From contig SSNU01000096.1 of NCBI GenBank assembly GCA_012064415.1, positions 473,439 to 537,438 on the forward strand: a stretch of DNA of 64,000 nucleotides, in the 5' to 3' direction. The stretch's first letter is position 1. Each line of letters starts with the position of its first letter. Made by a program: the position numbers and the translations under genes. The notes below the pieces were generated by a model that saw nothing but the letters and a program-made list of their open reading frames with translations, was not told where the DNA came from and searched no databases. Origin of the DNA: Gyrodactylus bullatarudis (lineage: Eukaryota; Platyhelminthes; Monogenea; Gyrodactylidea; Gyrodactylidae). Below, piece after piece: positions 23,284-35,985 of the stretch.

Positions 23284-24006
23284 CAATTGACATGAAGAAT
23301 TTACTATTTTTACAAAAAACTCGATATTTTTCTCCGGATTCACAGGAAAAAATAATATTTTGAATTCTTTAACGGAATGAGCTAATAAGTTGTTGATGTT
23401 CAAAAAAATTCAATCTGACCAAAATCAGGCAGTTTTTCGAATTTCAAAAATGCTCCAAATTTCCACTTTCTCAACTTTTGAGCTCAAAATGTTTATCGAT
23501 TTCGATTATTCGAACCAGTTAAGTACTGATATTTGGGATCAACGTTAGATAAAGAATTCGAATTCACCTGCAGAAGTTCACTGAAGTTCGTCATTACTGT
23601 GGGAGATCGAACCATTTGAACTTGTCGATTATCACCAAGGTAAATTATCCAAAATCTGGAAATCTAACTTTTTCTTGGAAACAGTAAGTTATTCGCTATT
23701 TCTATGGCTAAATTCGAATTGTTTGTCTATTCTTGATTCCAAATATCAGTACTTAACTGGTTCGAATAATCGAAATCGATAAAAATTTCGGGTTCAAAAG
23801 TTGAAATAGTGGAAATTTGGAGCATTTTTGAAATTCGAAAAACTGCCTAATTTTGGTCAGATTGAAATTTTCTCGGAATTTTTTCGAATATCTTATTAGC
23901 TCACTCATTCCGTTTTGGAATTCAAAATATTATTCTTTCCTGTGAATCCGGAGAAAAATATCGATTTTTTTGTAGAAATAGTAAATTCTCATCTTCATAT
24001 CAACTA
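23284..24006. repeat. Palindromic element, type A, full-length copy
   Basis: A near-perfect inverted repeat with arms of about 300 bp. The left arm starts 'gacatgaag..aatttacta' and runs through 'ctcgatatttttctccggat'; the right arm carries the complements 'atccggagaaaaatatcga' and ends 'cttcatatcaactagctt'. Internal paired blocks include 'aaccagttaagtactgatat' and its complement. The central ~120 bases are unpaired. There is no ORF, so it is probably a MITE or foldback element. Confidence 0.85.
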
Positions 24007-24984
24007 GCTTGAGTTTTCCGAAGAATGCATGAAACTCTTATGGCAATTCTTCCGTAGTCAAGTCTTAACATCATCTGTATTACTACTGGGGATACTTGTG
24101 AGTAGTGAAATTTCTTCTTCTTGTAGTAGTCACATTCCATTGAACATTAAATGTATCGTTAAGTCTATTTACATTCCCAGTTGAAAAAAATGTGCAATAA
24201 ACTTGTCAAAATCATTACTCAACTTGTTCCTTCCATTGTAATCGAATTCTCTCTGTCCCATCTCCCTTTATCTGGATTTCATTCATCTTGAAAAATATGT
24301 CAGAGAGAATAATTGATCGTATATATACAAAATAGAATCTCTGGGACATTTTGTCATCCAATTTGAGAAAACACTTTTGAGAAATCCACAACGCTAATAT
24401 ATCCCTCGTGTCATTTGTACATCTCAATCTTCTTCTACAATTGAATTAGGACTCCTTTTTCTTCTCTTTATGTGCATCCAAATTGGGAAATAAATAATCT
24501 TTTCCAAAGTATTGGTTATGGTTTCCTCCTCTTCTTCTTTTTGTGGAACGCTCTGTCTCAATTATTATTTTATAGGTAGAGAAATGTCTAATTTTGATAA
24601 TAAATCTCAATGTAACTGCTCAAACATAATAATAATGATTGTAATATTAGCTTGGAGATTTATTGTCTTGAAACAGCAAGAAAATATAAAAGGACAACAA
24701 TCTTAACGAGTTAATGGAGGGTGGATTAGTGCTCTTTAGTATTTTGAATCTTTAACTATGTTGGTGGTTGTAGTGGGGGGGGGAGACATGAGACTTTGTT
24801 TTATGATCAAAATTACAGACACGCGTCTTCCTTACTCATTCTATGAATGCAATTGATTTTTTCCCAATTACATCTCTGATATCCACGAATGACAGTAAAT
24901 GTTCAAATCATAATTGACTTAGTTACAGGATTTTTCATTCACACTACTCTTGCTATTGGTGAATTTACTGCCTGCAATTCTAAA

Positions 24985-25455
24985 GCTAGGAAGATGGGAA
25001 TTCATGATTTTTACAAAATTCTCAACTTTTTTTCATCAAGAAATCGAGTTTGATCAAGATCTTTTGGAATTTAGATCATGAGGCCCATCATGAAAAGAAA
25101 AGAAATATGGTAATTTTTCAGATTTCGATTTGGCGACTTTTAATAAATCCCTTTTTCTGAACTTTGAGTTGGGAAAATTTTTGTTGATTTCAAATTGAGA
25201 AAGTGATTAAAATTTGATTTTTGGGTCACAATATGACAAGAGAGCCGATTATCACCATAAAACTTTAGATAAATTCGATCATTTCAGGAGATCTTTAATC
25301 ATCAAGGAAAAAAATGATCAAGAAGTAAAAAATTCCCACAACGATGGGGGTATTCTCAAAATCTGATTTTGATCAATCACTCACTTTGAAATCAGCAAAA
25401 TTTTTCAACTCAAATTTTTCAGTTTAAAAAAAAGTTCAATTTGAGAACTATTAAC
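24985..25455. repeat. Palindromic element, type C copy
   Basis: It shares 'catcaagaaatcgagtttga', 'gatcatgaggccc', 'gatttggcg' and 'gccgattatcacc' blocks with the elements near 2940-3415 and 35540-35985. The arms are imperfect complements. It is noncoding. Confidence 0.55.
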
Positions 25456-26745
25456 AAATTCGAATGTCTCTTTTTTACTTCTTTTTTTTCTTTATTCCAA
25501 ACAAAGGGTTTCCTTACAATCAAAATTCTTGAGATTTCCTCCAATTCTAGTCTTTTCCTTCATTCAAATCAGAGAAATCTCTACCCACATGTTAGGTAAA
25601 GACTCTTTCCATTCATCTCCCACTCACTTTTTGCATATAATTAAGTTTTCTTCAAGAGATACTCTCTACAAAAAGATTATTCTATTATATCATATAATAT
25701 ACAGTCATCCTCAATGTATCTGAGTATTTATTTAAACTAGTAGGAATTGAAAATTTCTTTGATCTTTCTTTAGATGATCACAAAATCTTATGGAAGATTT
25801 CTTTTGAATTTATCAGCCAATAGTTGAGTCTTGTATTCAGATTAACTTTTATCGTAGTAAAATTCATTCAAAATTTGTTGGCGTGGATTTAAAAATTGTA
25901 ATTTTCAAATGATATTTTTATATCAGAACAAAATTTAAAGTATTTAATTCTCTAAAATTATGTATTAGAGAATAAATAATGTAATTAGGGATATAATAAA
26001 ATTTGATTTTTTTAAAGCTGCAAATGAAAATTTGAAAATCTATAAAAACCTCCTTCTATCTAGAGTCGATTTGAACTGTTAATGAAAATCACATCTGATG
26101 AAATAATTGAAAAATATTCTGATTTTGATAACACAAAGGTTGTTATTGAACTTAATCTTCTCTAATAAACATTGAGTAACTAAAGTTAATAGCTATTAAC
26201 CCTTAAAATTCCAGAGAGTCTCATTTCATGACTTGCATTCAATCTTTTGTCTATCCTATGGTTTGTGAATAAGATGATAACAAATATGATGTTATTTTAA
26301 TTTGATTATTTTCAGGAGTTTTTGATCAGAAATTGGGTCATCTTTCAATCCAAAACTGGCCATATTTGAAGCTTTAAGAGATAGAGTTCATTTCACTTAT
26401 TTGAATTATACAGGCATGATTTCTGGATAAAAAAGTTTTAAACAAAAATTAACTTTCTTTGAATTAGTATAGCACCAGTTTTGATGAGTGATACACCTGA
26501 TATCTTTGAGTATTCCGGGAGAATAATGAATTTCCTATCGAATGGTGGATAAACGAAGTGTATGTTAAGGCTCAAAAAATAATTATGAGTTGCTAAAATG
26601 ATTTGTGAGAGAAATAACCCAGTGGGACCTGAGAAATACTTTACTCAAAATAGACTCTGATCATGTCAGTTATACCTTGGCCAGAAACTCAGGGGGTATA
26701 TTTCTCGAATAAAAAGCAAAGTTAAATTTTACCAAAAAGAATTAA

Positions 26746-27370
26746 GAATTGAAGTTGGGAATCTATGATTTTTACGTAAACCTCGATTTTTTCATCAAAA
26801 ATTAGATTTTTTGGAGTTCTACTAGTGTTGCCCACTTTTAAGATTTGAAGAAAAAAATTCAGAAAAATAATTTTTCTTGCGAGAAATATGTTCATTTTTC
26901 AAACTTCGATTTGGCGCCAAAATCTCATTTTTTCGAACATTGAACTGAAATTTTTATTGATTTCAAAGTGAGAGAATAATCAGAAGTTGATTTTCAGGAT
27001 CAAAATAAGACAAAAACGCCAAATATCGTCGACAAATTTTCGAAAGATCAACCAATTTCGAAGGATTTCAATTTGTCGAAATTTCATTAATTCTCAAGTA
27101 GTGTAAATGATCAGAAAATCGAAATTCGACTCCCGAACGATAATTAAGTTATGCATTAGAACAGATTCAGCATATTCGGCTTTCTTCTCTTATTGTAATC
27201 CTGAAAATTAACTTTTGATTACTCTCTCACTTTGATTTCAATAAAAATTTCGAAAAAACGGCATTTTAGCGCCAAATTGAAATTTTGAAAATGACCATAT
27301 TTTTCACAAGAAAATCAAACCGAGGTTTTCGTAAAAATCATAGATTCCCAACTTCATATCGGTTAGCTTT
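26746..27370. repeat. Palindromic element, type B, full-length copy
   Basis: The left end reads 'gaagttgggaatctatgatt' and the right end is its complement 'atagattcccaacttcatat'. Inner paired blocks include 'aacctcgattttttcat' and the 'tttggcgccaaaatc' motif. It is about 625 bp with no ORF. Confidence 0.8.
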
Positions 27371-28198
27371 AGTCGGAATGCGTTTTTTTGGTTATCAGAA
27401 AGCTCAGATAAGAAAGGAGGTTACTGGCTAACTCATGTTGAAATTCCATTCATCATATTCAAAATAGCCAAGTTACTGTGGCCTAGTTATGGCCTCAAAA
27501 GGGTCTATTTCTTCCTAATTAATTCTTTCATGTATATAATCTGAATAGAATCTCGGATTCATCAATAAATTTCAAGTAAAGATTGTTAAAACTATCAGAG
27601 ATAGTGATAGACTGCTTGAATTCCATTGGTGTGCGTTCTTTTGTAGTCTTTAGTGCAATAAAACATCTGGACCTTAATTTTTTTTCTTCATCCCAGAGTT
27701 CATTTCAAAAAGGAACTAAATTTGAATTTGAGATCAAAAAACTGTAGCAGCTTATACCGTTTACCATGGAGACAAACTAGGTAATTCTTTCTTCCCAATG
27801 TAACTTTGATATTAACACTTGAAATATATATATACATGTATATGGATTGCATACGCTAAAACATGAATAAGAATTTGCCCATTTTCTCTACTGAATTTAA
27901 AAAAACCAGCAGATTAGGATAGAACCTTCATTTCATTCTTTGCATCTTATCTATAGAGGTCATCGCTTTGAGTACGAGCATTCAACCCCCCCCCCCGGAT
28001 TATACACACTCTAGTCTTTCTATCTTGGTTTGTATTATTATTCTATATTTTGATCTTTCAAGATCCACATTCACGAGAACAGTAACAACATTGGGAATTA
28101 ATGATAGTAAGCTTAGAAACATGTTTCTTCATCTCCCTTTATATTTGTATCAAAGTAAAAATTTTGTCGAATTTTAGGATTTATCAAATACTTGTTAT

Positions 28199-28477
28199 TC
28201 ATTCAAAATGTTCAAAATACTCCAAACTATCATTGATGAACACTTTGAGAATAATTAGTATGTTGAGCTGAAATCTAACCTTCTTTACGAAGACAAACTC
28301 ACAATCTTTGAGGGATTCAGGTACATAGATTGGTAAATTTGGTTGTGGGCTTGATTTCGGCTTTATATTTTTCATCACCTCAAGTAGTCTTTGAAATGTT
28401 ATCTGTTGGCTAATTTTTTCAGGCTTTACACACATACTATTCGACATAGGTAAGTTTTGACCATATTGGATTCTCAC
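28199..28477 (-). pseudogene. Decayed Ty3/gypsy-type pol fragment (integrase C-terminal region)
   Basis: The minus-strand frame reads 'FQRLLEVMKNIKPKSSPQPN' followed by 'IYVPESLKDCEFVFVKK'. This matches the pattern 'RL...M..L.P.........(V/I)P..L..C.(H/F)VFVR.D' seen near the end of Ty3/gypsy integrases, just before the 'PL(Q)PPYEGP' motif, which is missing here. The frame ends soon after. No LTRs, protease, RT or RNase H were found nearby, so this is a small remnant. Confidence 0.45.
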
Positions 28478-29588
28478 ATAAGTCAGCTTTCAAAAAATCA
28501 TTCAGATTCGAAATCATTCGAAATAATTAATTTCTATTTTGTGTGATGATAAAAAATAATTTGGGACATGAAGGGTTAAGAGCAGCATCGTGGTGAAATT
28601 CAATTCTCATTGTTATTTTTGCTTCTTCATATTAACCTCTTTGACTATTGAGAATACTCTTGTAATTTGTATAACTTTGAGGCCTTAATCGTTAAACTAA
28701 CTTTCAATTCATTATAAACGGTTATTATTACTGTATTGTTATTAGTACTCGAATAGTGTAAGCGTTCTTCTCTTTTTCTTTAAATAAATATATATATCAT
28801 TACTAATATTGTAGATGGTAAAATATGAACAATTGTCGTAGATGATGATAATTTTGAGGCCCCGAGGCAGTCAAACTACGCAGTATTTGCACACAAATCG
28901 ATTCTCAGTGTGTAAAAGGTATTACTTTTACTCATTAACTCTCTACTCCTTATTGTCTGTTTGTGTCCAGTAGGGAAAAACGTGTTATGACGACGTATGC
29001 TCAACTTTCCTACATCCCTTTCTCATTATTACCCCCACTAAAGAAATACTCTTGAACAAATTCGAATACAATTTTCTTGACTTTTCTTCAACGTTCCAAT
29101 TAGTTCTGGCTTAACTTTGTAATTGAAATTTAATAAAACTGATATCCCTGGAGGGTCAACATGAATTGTGCCTCTTCTCATTTTTCTATTCTCAATTTTT
29201 CCCCTTCTAACCTCTTGTTGTATGTGTGTAGAAAAGATGTGTGTTTAGGGATTTAGGGAGGGAGGAGGTGTCAGAGATACTTTCATTTTCACAAGCCCAT
29301 CAGTGTCTATCTGTCTAGTCTGTCTGTACTTGTGACACGACAGATACACTGAAAACTTTTAATTAAAAATTCAGTAGGGGAAATCTGCTAAATTTATGCA
29401 TGACATTGGACATTTGATGACATCGGGAAATGTGTTACCTGTTGTTCAAACATTCAAACATGTCTGATTAATTTCAAAATTAATTAATTAATTCATTCAA
29501 AAAAGTTTGTTCCCATCCACTGATATTAAATTCAAAAGAGAAACAACAAACTAACGTCTATATATCAAATATACATTTGTATTATATA

Positions 29589-29594
29589 TTTATT
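29589..29594 (-). terminator. Polyadenylation signal AATAAA for POU3
   Basis: TTTATT on the plus strand, i.e. AATAAA on the minus strand, lies about 120 bases past the POU3 stop codon. It is plausible by position; other AATAAA-like hexamers exist further downstream. Confidence 0.4.
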
Positions 29595-29712
29595 TCTGAT
29601 CTGACATCTTTAAATCATAGTAAATATTAATTGATAAATTTTTATGGCTATCTGCAAATTTGAGTAGGAAAAAGACAGACGGGGTGGCGAGGTGTAGACA
29701 TGGGCATCAGTG

Positions 29713-32540
29713 TTACAGACTATTAAAATCATTTGGGTTATTATTATTAAGATTAGACGAGCTTAGATAATTAGACTGATTCGGAGTTATACCATTGACT
29801 ACATTGTCTGGGGTCATTTGAAAGTTAAAGAAAGCCTGAGGGAATTGGTTAATAATCTTGAGATCAAATGAGTTGTTATTAGATTCTGAGGAGGGACATG
29901 GATGTTGGGGTTGTTGGTTAGAATTGCCACTCGAGGAAGAAGTTGAATAGTGATGATCTTGATAGTAGCCATTCGGTGTATGTGATGATTGTACAATCTC
30001 TTGGCCAGAAAGGGAGTCTGAGGCGAATTTGAGCGATTGATCCGGAGATTCAGATGAAGACATGTTGAAGGAGTTTGAAGCGCTTGTCGAGAGAAGGGAT
30101 TCCTGCAGGGGATGAGGTCCACTACTGTTAGTTGTCTGATAGTTACTCTGTAAATGAGTCGTTTTCATGTGACAGGAAGGTGAAGTTGGCTGACTCAACT
30201 CCACCATCTCGCTATCCATGCAATCAATTTCACTATACAGGGAAGAGTTTAACTCATTTATCGATGTTGGATTTCCATCCTCGTCAAAGTTGGGAATGAT
30301 TCTCTTTTGTTTCTGCCTCCGATTGCAAAACCAGACACGGACAACTTCCTTCTCAAGACCCAGCAAGTCAGCTAGATTGGTAATATCTTGTGCAGAGGGC
30401 TTTGGTTGCTTGAAGAAATGTGTCTCCAACACTGACTTTACACTAACTTCAATGCTGGTCCTCTTTTTTCTCTTGCGTCCCTGGGCTGCAATCTTGTCGA
30501 GACTACTGGATATTCCTGTCGAGCAGTCAGCCTCTTGTAGCCATTTATGCAGTAAAGGTTTAAGCTTACACATGTTCTTAAATGACAACTGTAAAGCTTC
30601 AAATCTACAAATTGTCGTCTGGCTAAAAACATTTCCATACAATGTGCCCAAGGCTAGGCCAACATCAGCTTGCGTATAGCCTAGTTTTATGCGTCTCTGC
30701 TTAAAAGTTTTGGCAAATAATTCTAGATCTTCACTGGATGGATACTCCTCATTGATACCCGGCGGGAATGAATCCAAAAGAGCTGGAGATTCACAGTGAT
30801 TACGCGAAGATCGATCATCTGATTCATGTTCAATAATCCCGTTATCCATCATCCATTTTTCTTCACAATACATTTTCTTCTCTTTATTATGAAGTTTAGC
30901 TCGTGGTTTACTCCTATTATAGCCATTCTGGCCATTTTCACCTGATGATGTCACTGGATTCCCTTCCTTATTAGGATTTTGACAATTGAGCAATAAATCA
31001 GCCGAGTGACCGCTACTAGTCGAAGTGGTGGATGAATATTCTAGGGAATTTGGAATTTCTGATTGTATCAACTGTGTAAGGCCATAGGTATCTGTTGGGT
31101 TTGTTTTATTCCTCTTGAGGCTGTTGGTAGTTTTGGTGTAACAACTGATTCCGTCACTTGTGGTATAATCCTCGCCTTCCACGTGATGATTGTCTGCCGA
31201 CTTGAAACTACTCACATCTGGCCTTAATCCACAATTACTCAGGGTATAATCTATGAAATAGGAGTAGGCACTGCCATCGTTATTATTATTGCTTTGTCCA
31301 AATGACGGCTGGCTATTCGTCAGAAATGGATCATTCGATTGTTGCGGGACATCTGACGGAATAGCTTTCTGTTCGTTATTGTTAAAGTTTGTTGAGGATA
31401 GATAACTGTCGCAAATGGTTGAAATACTCTCTTGATTTTGTTGATACTGCTGAAAGACAAAGAATAAATAATTAGAGAAAATTAATCACCGACAACAGGT
31501 TTAAATTTGACCTTTCTCATGTGTCGCTAAGATACAAATTCTAGTCATTTTTCCATAACTAAATTAATTAATTAATTAATTAAAATTCAGGCATGTCAAG
31601 TGAGAGAAAATTCAATTTTTTGACATGAGCTTTCTCAACTTACTGTTGATTGCTTGGGGATGTTGTTTTGAGCGTTTTGTTGTGAAACGGCCAACCAAGT
31701 CCAATCAAGTTCTTGTTGATGTCCGTTTGGATTCTGTTGGAGTTGTCCTGGATTATTATTTGACCCAGAACTTGAACTAAAGTTGTTCTCGTTAGAGTTG
31801 GATGTTTCTGAGGCTGTTGCTTGAAGATGCAGAGCTGATGTCGGTGTGAACATTTGAGGATTCTCCGGACAATTAACTATCAAATCTGATGTACATGGAT
31901 GATGTTCCCACATGTTTGACGAAGGCGGATAACCCATTTGATTTGGTTCTGGTAATCTATCTGAAATATCTGTGTAATAAAAGTTTTGTACTGGTAAATG
32001 GTTGTTATTGTTATTAGGATTTGTGTCAATCATTGACCTATCTGGTATCTGGTCTTGATGATAGGTTTTCTTCTTTTTATTCTTCCCAGAACTTCCTGAT
32101 GGTATTCGAGAGTTGTTGGTTTTGTTGTTACTGGTTGTTGCCTTTTTATTTCTTGTAGTGTTGTTACTTCCAAGATCATTAAACTCATGATGTGTATTAA
32201 TTACCATGGGTATTAACTGGGAACATGAGGATTCTAATAATGACAAGGCACTATGGCCTCCGGGCGGATTACTACTATCCAATTTTGTCATCAGCAGACT
32301 TTTTGTCGACAACAGTGAGTCACATTGGAAGCTACCGCCATTCAAAAAGTGTAAATCTCTGCCATCTGACAGCGTGGACGAGAGTAAGAGTTCTGATTCA
32401 TTCGACTGAATACTCGGATTGTTATTATTCCAAATATCCTGTGAGAGTATATTCACCAGCTTTGAAGAACTCGATGGCCCAGTATATGCTTGACCTACCA
32501 GGCCAGACATTGGAGACTCTGTTAAAAGGTCTTGTGACAT
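29713..32540 (-). CDS. POU3F: POU domain class 3 homeobox transcription factor (Brn1/2/4-like)
   Basis: Exons 31644-32540 and 29713-31449 (minus) join in phase across a 194-bp intron to give 877 residues, roughly twice the vertebrate POU3 length because of long Asn/Ser/Gln-rich flanks. The POU-specific domain (about residues 532-606) contains '[20 protein letters not shown]' and '[20 protein letters not shown]', nearly identical to vertebrate POU3F. The linker and homeodomain (about 620-685) contain '[20 protein letters not shown]' and '[18 protein letters not shown]', with the Trp48, Phe49, Cys50 and Asn51 recognition-helix residues. It binds octamer-type DNA in the nucleus and in animals specifies neural and ectodermal fates. 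Vertebrate POU3 genes are intronless, so the intron here is notable. The start ATG is the first in frame. Both flanks are gene-poor for ~12 kb. Confidence 0.95.
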
Positions 32541-33049
32541 TTTTTTGCAATCCAGTTAAAAATTCACTTGTCTTTTCAATTAATCTATCTCTCTGATCAT
32601 AAATATTTTTCTGCGTTTATAAACTTTATCAGAGTTTTTTCTTGGTATTAAAAATCTATTTTCTTTGGATGAAGAATATTCCACTCAGCTATTATATATC
32701 AAAAATAGCTATACACGACTCATATATCTGTGGTGTACAATTTACAATGTTTGCATATATTCACTCCCCTCCCCCCATCTTATCATATGTACTCTCTATC
32801 TCTGAGTAATGTATTGTATGTATGTTGTCATTCTCTACTCTGATTGGCTGATTAAATATCTATTTAGCGTAAATGATGTTTATTTCATACTCTATCCACA
32901 AATTATTTCATTTTTGTCAATTAAATAATCTAATACGTTTTATGAATTGGAATTATGAAAATAACACTTTTTTCTTTTATACTCTATAAATATTTCGTTA
33001 GTCAGATCGAAATAAAAAGAGAAATATTCGAATTTGTGTTCTATCAAAT

Positions 33050-33250
33050 TTTAGGTCTTGTTTTTTACTCTAAAATGCTTATTATAGCTCGCATTAAAAT
33101 TCTAAAAAGACAAATATAATCTGTAAGAAAAATTCCTACTAGCCATTGGCCCAAACTTTTGAGCTACCTCTTCTGGTTTAGAAGGTATGCTCGATAGGAT
33201 CTCTATATTTCAATTTTTTCAGTAAAAGTGAAAAATTCAAATTTTTTTTG
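33050..33250 (-). repeat. Dispersed repeat E, copy 2 (inverted)
   Basis: It carries 'ctctaaaatgcttattatag' followed by 'ctcgcattaaaattctaaaa', the reverse complement of the 11025-11145 copy. It then continues with 'ctacctcttctggtttagaa', which matches 2145-2165. The two partial copies elsewhere therefore look like pieces of one longer element. Confidence 0.55.
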
Positions 33251-33972
33251 AAGCTGTTAGCCATGGCGCTCAGGAGATTTTTCTTGCATTTTTATATTTA
33301 ATTTTTTAAGATCTTAATGATTTTTTTCAGATAGCAGTAGAAAAATAAAATAAAATTTACAAAAAGCCGAGTTTTCCCCGATCTTAAATTGTTGATAAAA
33401 GCTTAAAAATAATTGAAATAAATGCCTTGAAAGCAAACCCTCAAATCAAAGGTAGCCAAAAAGAAAGAGAAACATGAGGATATGTTTAAGGAGTATTGGA
33501 AAAGGTTGATATATATCGTGAGGGGCAAACTAAATTAGTATTACTTTTGGCTAACCAGAATTCCAATCAAAGTAATTATTATAATAATACTAGGGATTAC
33601 TTCTACTTGTATTAAGCTAAACTACTATCATAAAAATACCAGAGTAATTCCTCCTTCTTCTTCCCTGTGGAGGATCGATAGGATAATTTGTAATTTTTTA
33701 TTGTCTTCCCCTTCTTCTGCTTCTTGTTCTCAGATATATACCCCAAGTGTGTGGGGGAATGTGGTGAGGAAAGTTTTGTATTTCCAAAAGGAATGCTTGG
33801 CTCTCTTCTTTTTCTCCTCGTCTATTCCAACGTCATCATCATCATCAGTTGAGTAAATCCCTCTTTAATTTCCAAATAAATTTCTAATAACTATTTTACT
33901 TTTTGAATGTATTAATCTAAACTTTTAGATTCTCAAAATATATAAGTAAAGCCAGCAAGTTGATATATAAAC

Positions 33973-34771
33973 CTAGTTGACATGAAGATGAGAATTTCCT
34001 ATTTTTACAAAAAACTCAATATTTTTATCCAGAAAGTCAGAAAAAATTTATTTTTTGGATTCCATAATGAAATGAGCTGATTAGTTTTGAGTACAAAAAA
34101 TATTTCCGAAAAAATTTAATCTGACCAAAATTGAGCCGTTTTTTGAATTTCGGAAATGTTTCAAATTTCCACTTTTTCAACTTTCAAATCCAAAATTTTT
34201 ATGGATTTCAAAGATTTGAAGCAGTTAAATATTGATATTCATGATCAAAATTAGACGAAGATTTTGAATTCGCCTGCAGGAATTCACAGAAATTCGTCAT
34301 TACTGTGGGAAATTGAACCATTTGTTTTTTTCGATTATCACGAGGGAAAATGATCCAAAATATAGAAATTGAAATTTTTCTTGGAAAGGGTAATTTTCTC
34401 TCGAATTCTACGGCCAAATTCAAAATCTTCGTCTAATTTTGATCCTGAATACCAATATTTAATTGCTTCAAATCTTTGAAATCCATAAAAATTTTGGATT
34501 TGAAAGTTGAAAAAGTGGAAATTTGAAACATTTCCGAAATTCAAAAAAACGACTTAATTTTGGTCAGATTAAATATTTTTTGTACTCAAAACTAATCAGC
34601 TCATTTTATAATGGAATCCAAAAAATATATATGGTTCAAATTCCCACAAAAATGATAAACTTTCGTAGTCTAATTTGAATCCTGCGGCCTAATGTTGATC
34701 TCAAATATCAGTGTTTAAAACCTTCAAATCAACTAAATTTCTGCCATCAAACTTCATCATATCAACTAGCT
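33973..34771. repeat. Palindromic element, type A copy
   Basis: It starts 'cctagttgacatgaagatga' and ends 'cttcatcatatcaactagct'. Internal blocks match the 23284-24006 copy ('ttcgtcattactgtgggaaa', the 'tggtcagatt' stretch). The outer ~140 bases of the right arm differ from the type A consensus, as if another element was inserted or recombined in. Confidence 0.8.
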
Positions 34772-35539
34772 TTAGAGTATTTTTTCTGAAGATGACGGAT
34801 TATTAAGTGTATTACTTGACTATGATGTCTTCTGTCTTGTAGTGGTTTATCTGTAGAAAAAGAAAGGACAGAGAAGGGGTCTAGTGAAAGTAAGAATCAT
34901 TAGAGTAATAACTCTGATAATTATAATTCATCATAGATTCATAGAGGAATCAAACGGCCATCATTTTAAAAAATTATGGTAAATCTTTTCACTGTTCCTG
35001 TTCTCAATTCTTGAGATTGTAAAATTAAACGCTTTAAAAAGTCAGTTAATCAATTTTGAAAGGAAAATAATTCATCTCATAGAGAAAAGGTTGAAAAGTT
35101 CCCTATACAAATAGAGCCAATGAATTAATCATTGCTTTTTTAATAATTTTTGTTTTAACCTTTTTTTCGAAATCTACCATTCATGTACGTATTGTTTAGG
35201 GACATTTTCTTTTGTCAGCCACGTGATCAATATCAAAATGGAAGGTCATCTCTCGGTTAGTTTGTCCATTTCTCTCAAGATTTGTGACAATACAATTCGT
35301 ATTATTGAGCCCATATTTTACATTGAAGGGAATATTTTGATTATTGAAAGAACAGGGTGGTGTGTGAAAGTATTGAGAAGAGCACTTGAACAGAGATAGG
35401 CCATTTTTCTTTTAATTAAAATTTTGAATGATCTACGCTTCGAATATTTAATATTTTTTATGGGTCAGGTCTTTAGATGATTTATCGGCTTTAAGGTTTA
35501 TCCCAAAATATTAAATTTGAATTTTTACACTATTCAATC

Positions 35540-35985
35540 GGAATTTATGATGTTTAACAAATTCTCAATTAGTCCATCAAGAAATCGAATTTGATCAAGA
35601 TTCTTGCGATATGAAGAAAAATCAATTTTTGAGAAAGATAAAGGCCTATTTTGAATTCTGAGTTGAAAATTTTTCGTTGATTTCAAAGTAAGACAGTGAT
35701 CAAAAGTTGATCCTTACGAATCACAATAGGAATAGGGAACCGATTATCGCCAAAAAACTGTGGATAAATTCGATTATTTTTCCAAATTTCATTGATTTTC
35801 AAGCAGGGATAAAGATCAAATTCAATTTTCACCCGATGATGGGTTGATTTTCAAAATCAGATTAGTCAAATTTGGATCAGTCTTTCTCTCTGAAATCAAT
35901 AAAAATTATCTCAACTCTCAAGTTTAATAAAACGGGAATTCGGCGCTACTTTGAGATTCGAAATATGCCATAATAATGAATGTTG
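35540..35985. repeat. Palindromic element, type C copy
   Basis: It shares 'catcaagaaatcgaatttga', 'gccgattatcgcc' and a terminal 'attcggcgctactttgagat' with the copies at 2940 and 24985. The arms are imperfect. Confidence 0.5.

Larger units (their letters stand above)
17642..29588. other. Gene-poor region downstream of POU3
   Basis: About 12 kb with no supported gene, unlike the dense blocks on either side. It holds palindromic repeats (near 23284-24006, 24985-25455, 26746-27370), a decayed Ty3/gypsy fragment (28199-28477), simple repeats and one isolated exon-like stretch (22707-22846). Stretches not listed separately are AT-rich with no visible feature. Distal enhancers of the POU gene are a reasonable guess, not something visible. 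Confidence 0.5.

Noticed and set aside
23284..24006. CRISPR-like or LTR-like structure
   Set aside because: Repeats are single inverted pairs, not spaced direct repeats; no spacers, cas genes or direct terminal repeats are present, and the DNA is eukaryotic.
30218..30679. A 153-codon plus-strand frame with Ser/Leu-rich product
   Set aside because: It lies opposite the highly conserved POU domain and is explained by that gene's codon use.
29713..31215. A POU protein starting at 31215
   Set aside because: That codon is GTG in the middle of exon 2; the frame continues to an acceptor at 31450 and joins the exon starting with ATG at 32540.
34208..34544. Overlapping minus-strand frames of 68-71 codons
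   Set aside because: They fall entirely inside a type A palindrome and recur, broken, in other copies; no protein is implied.
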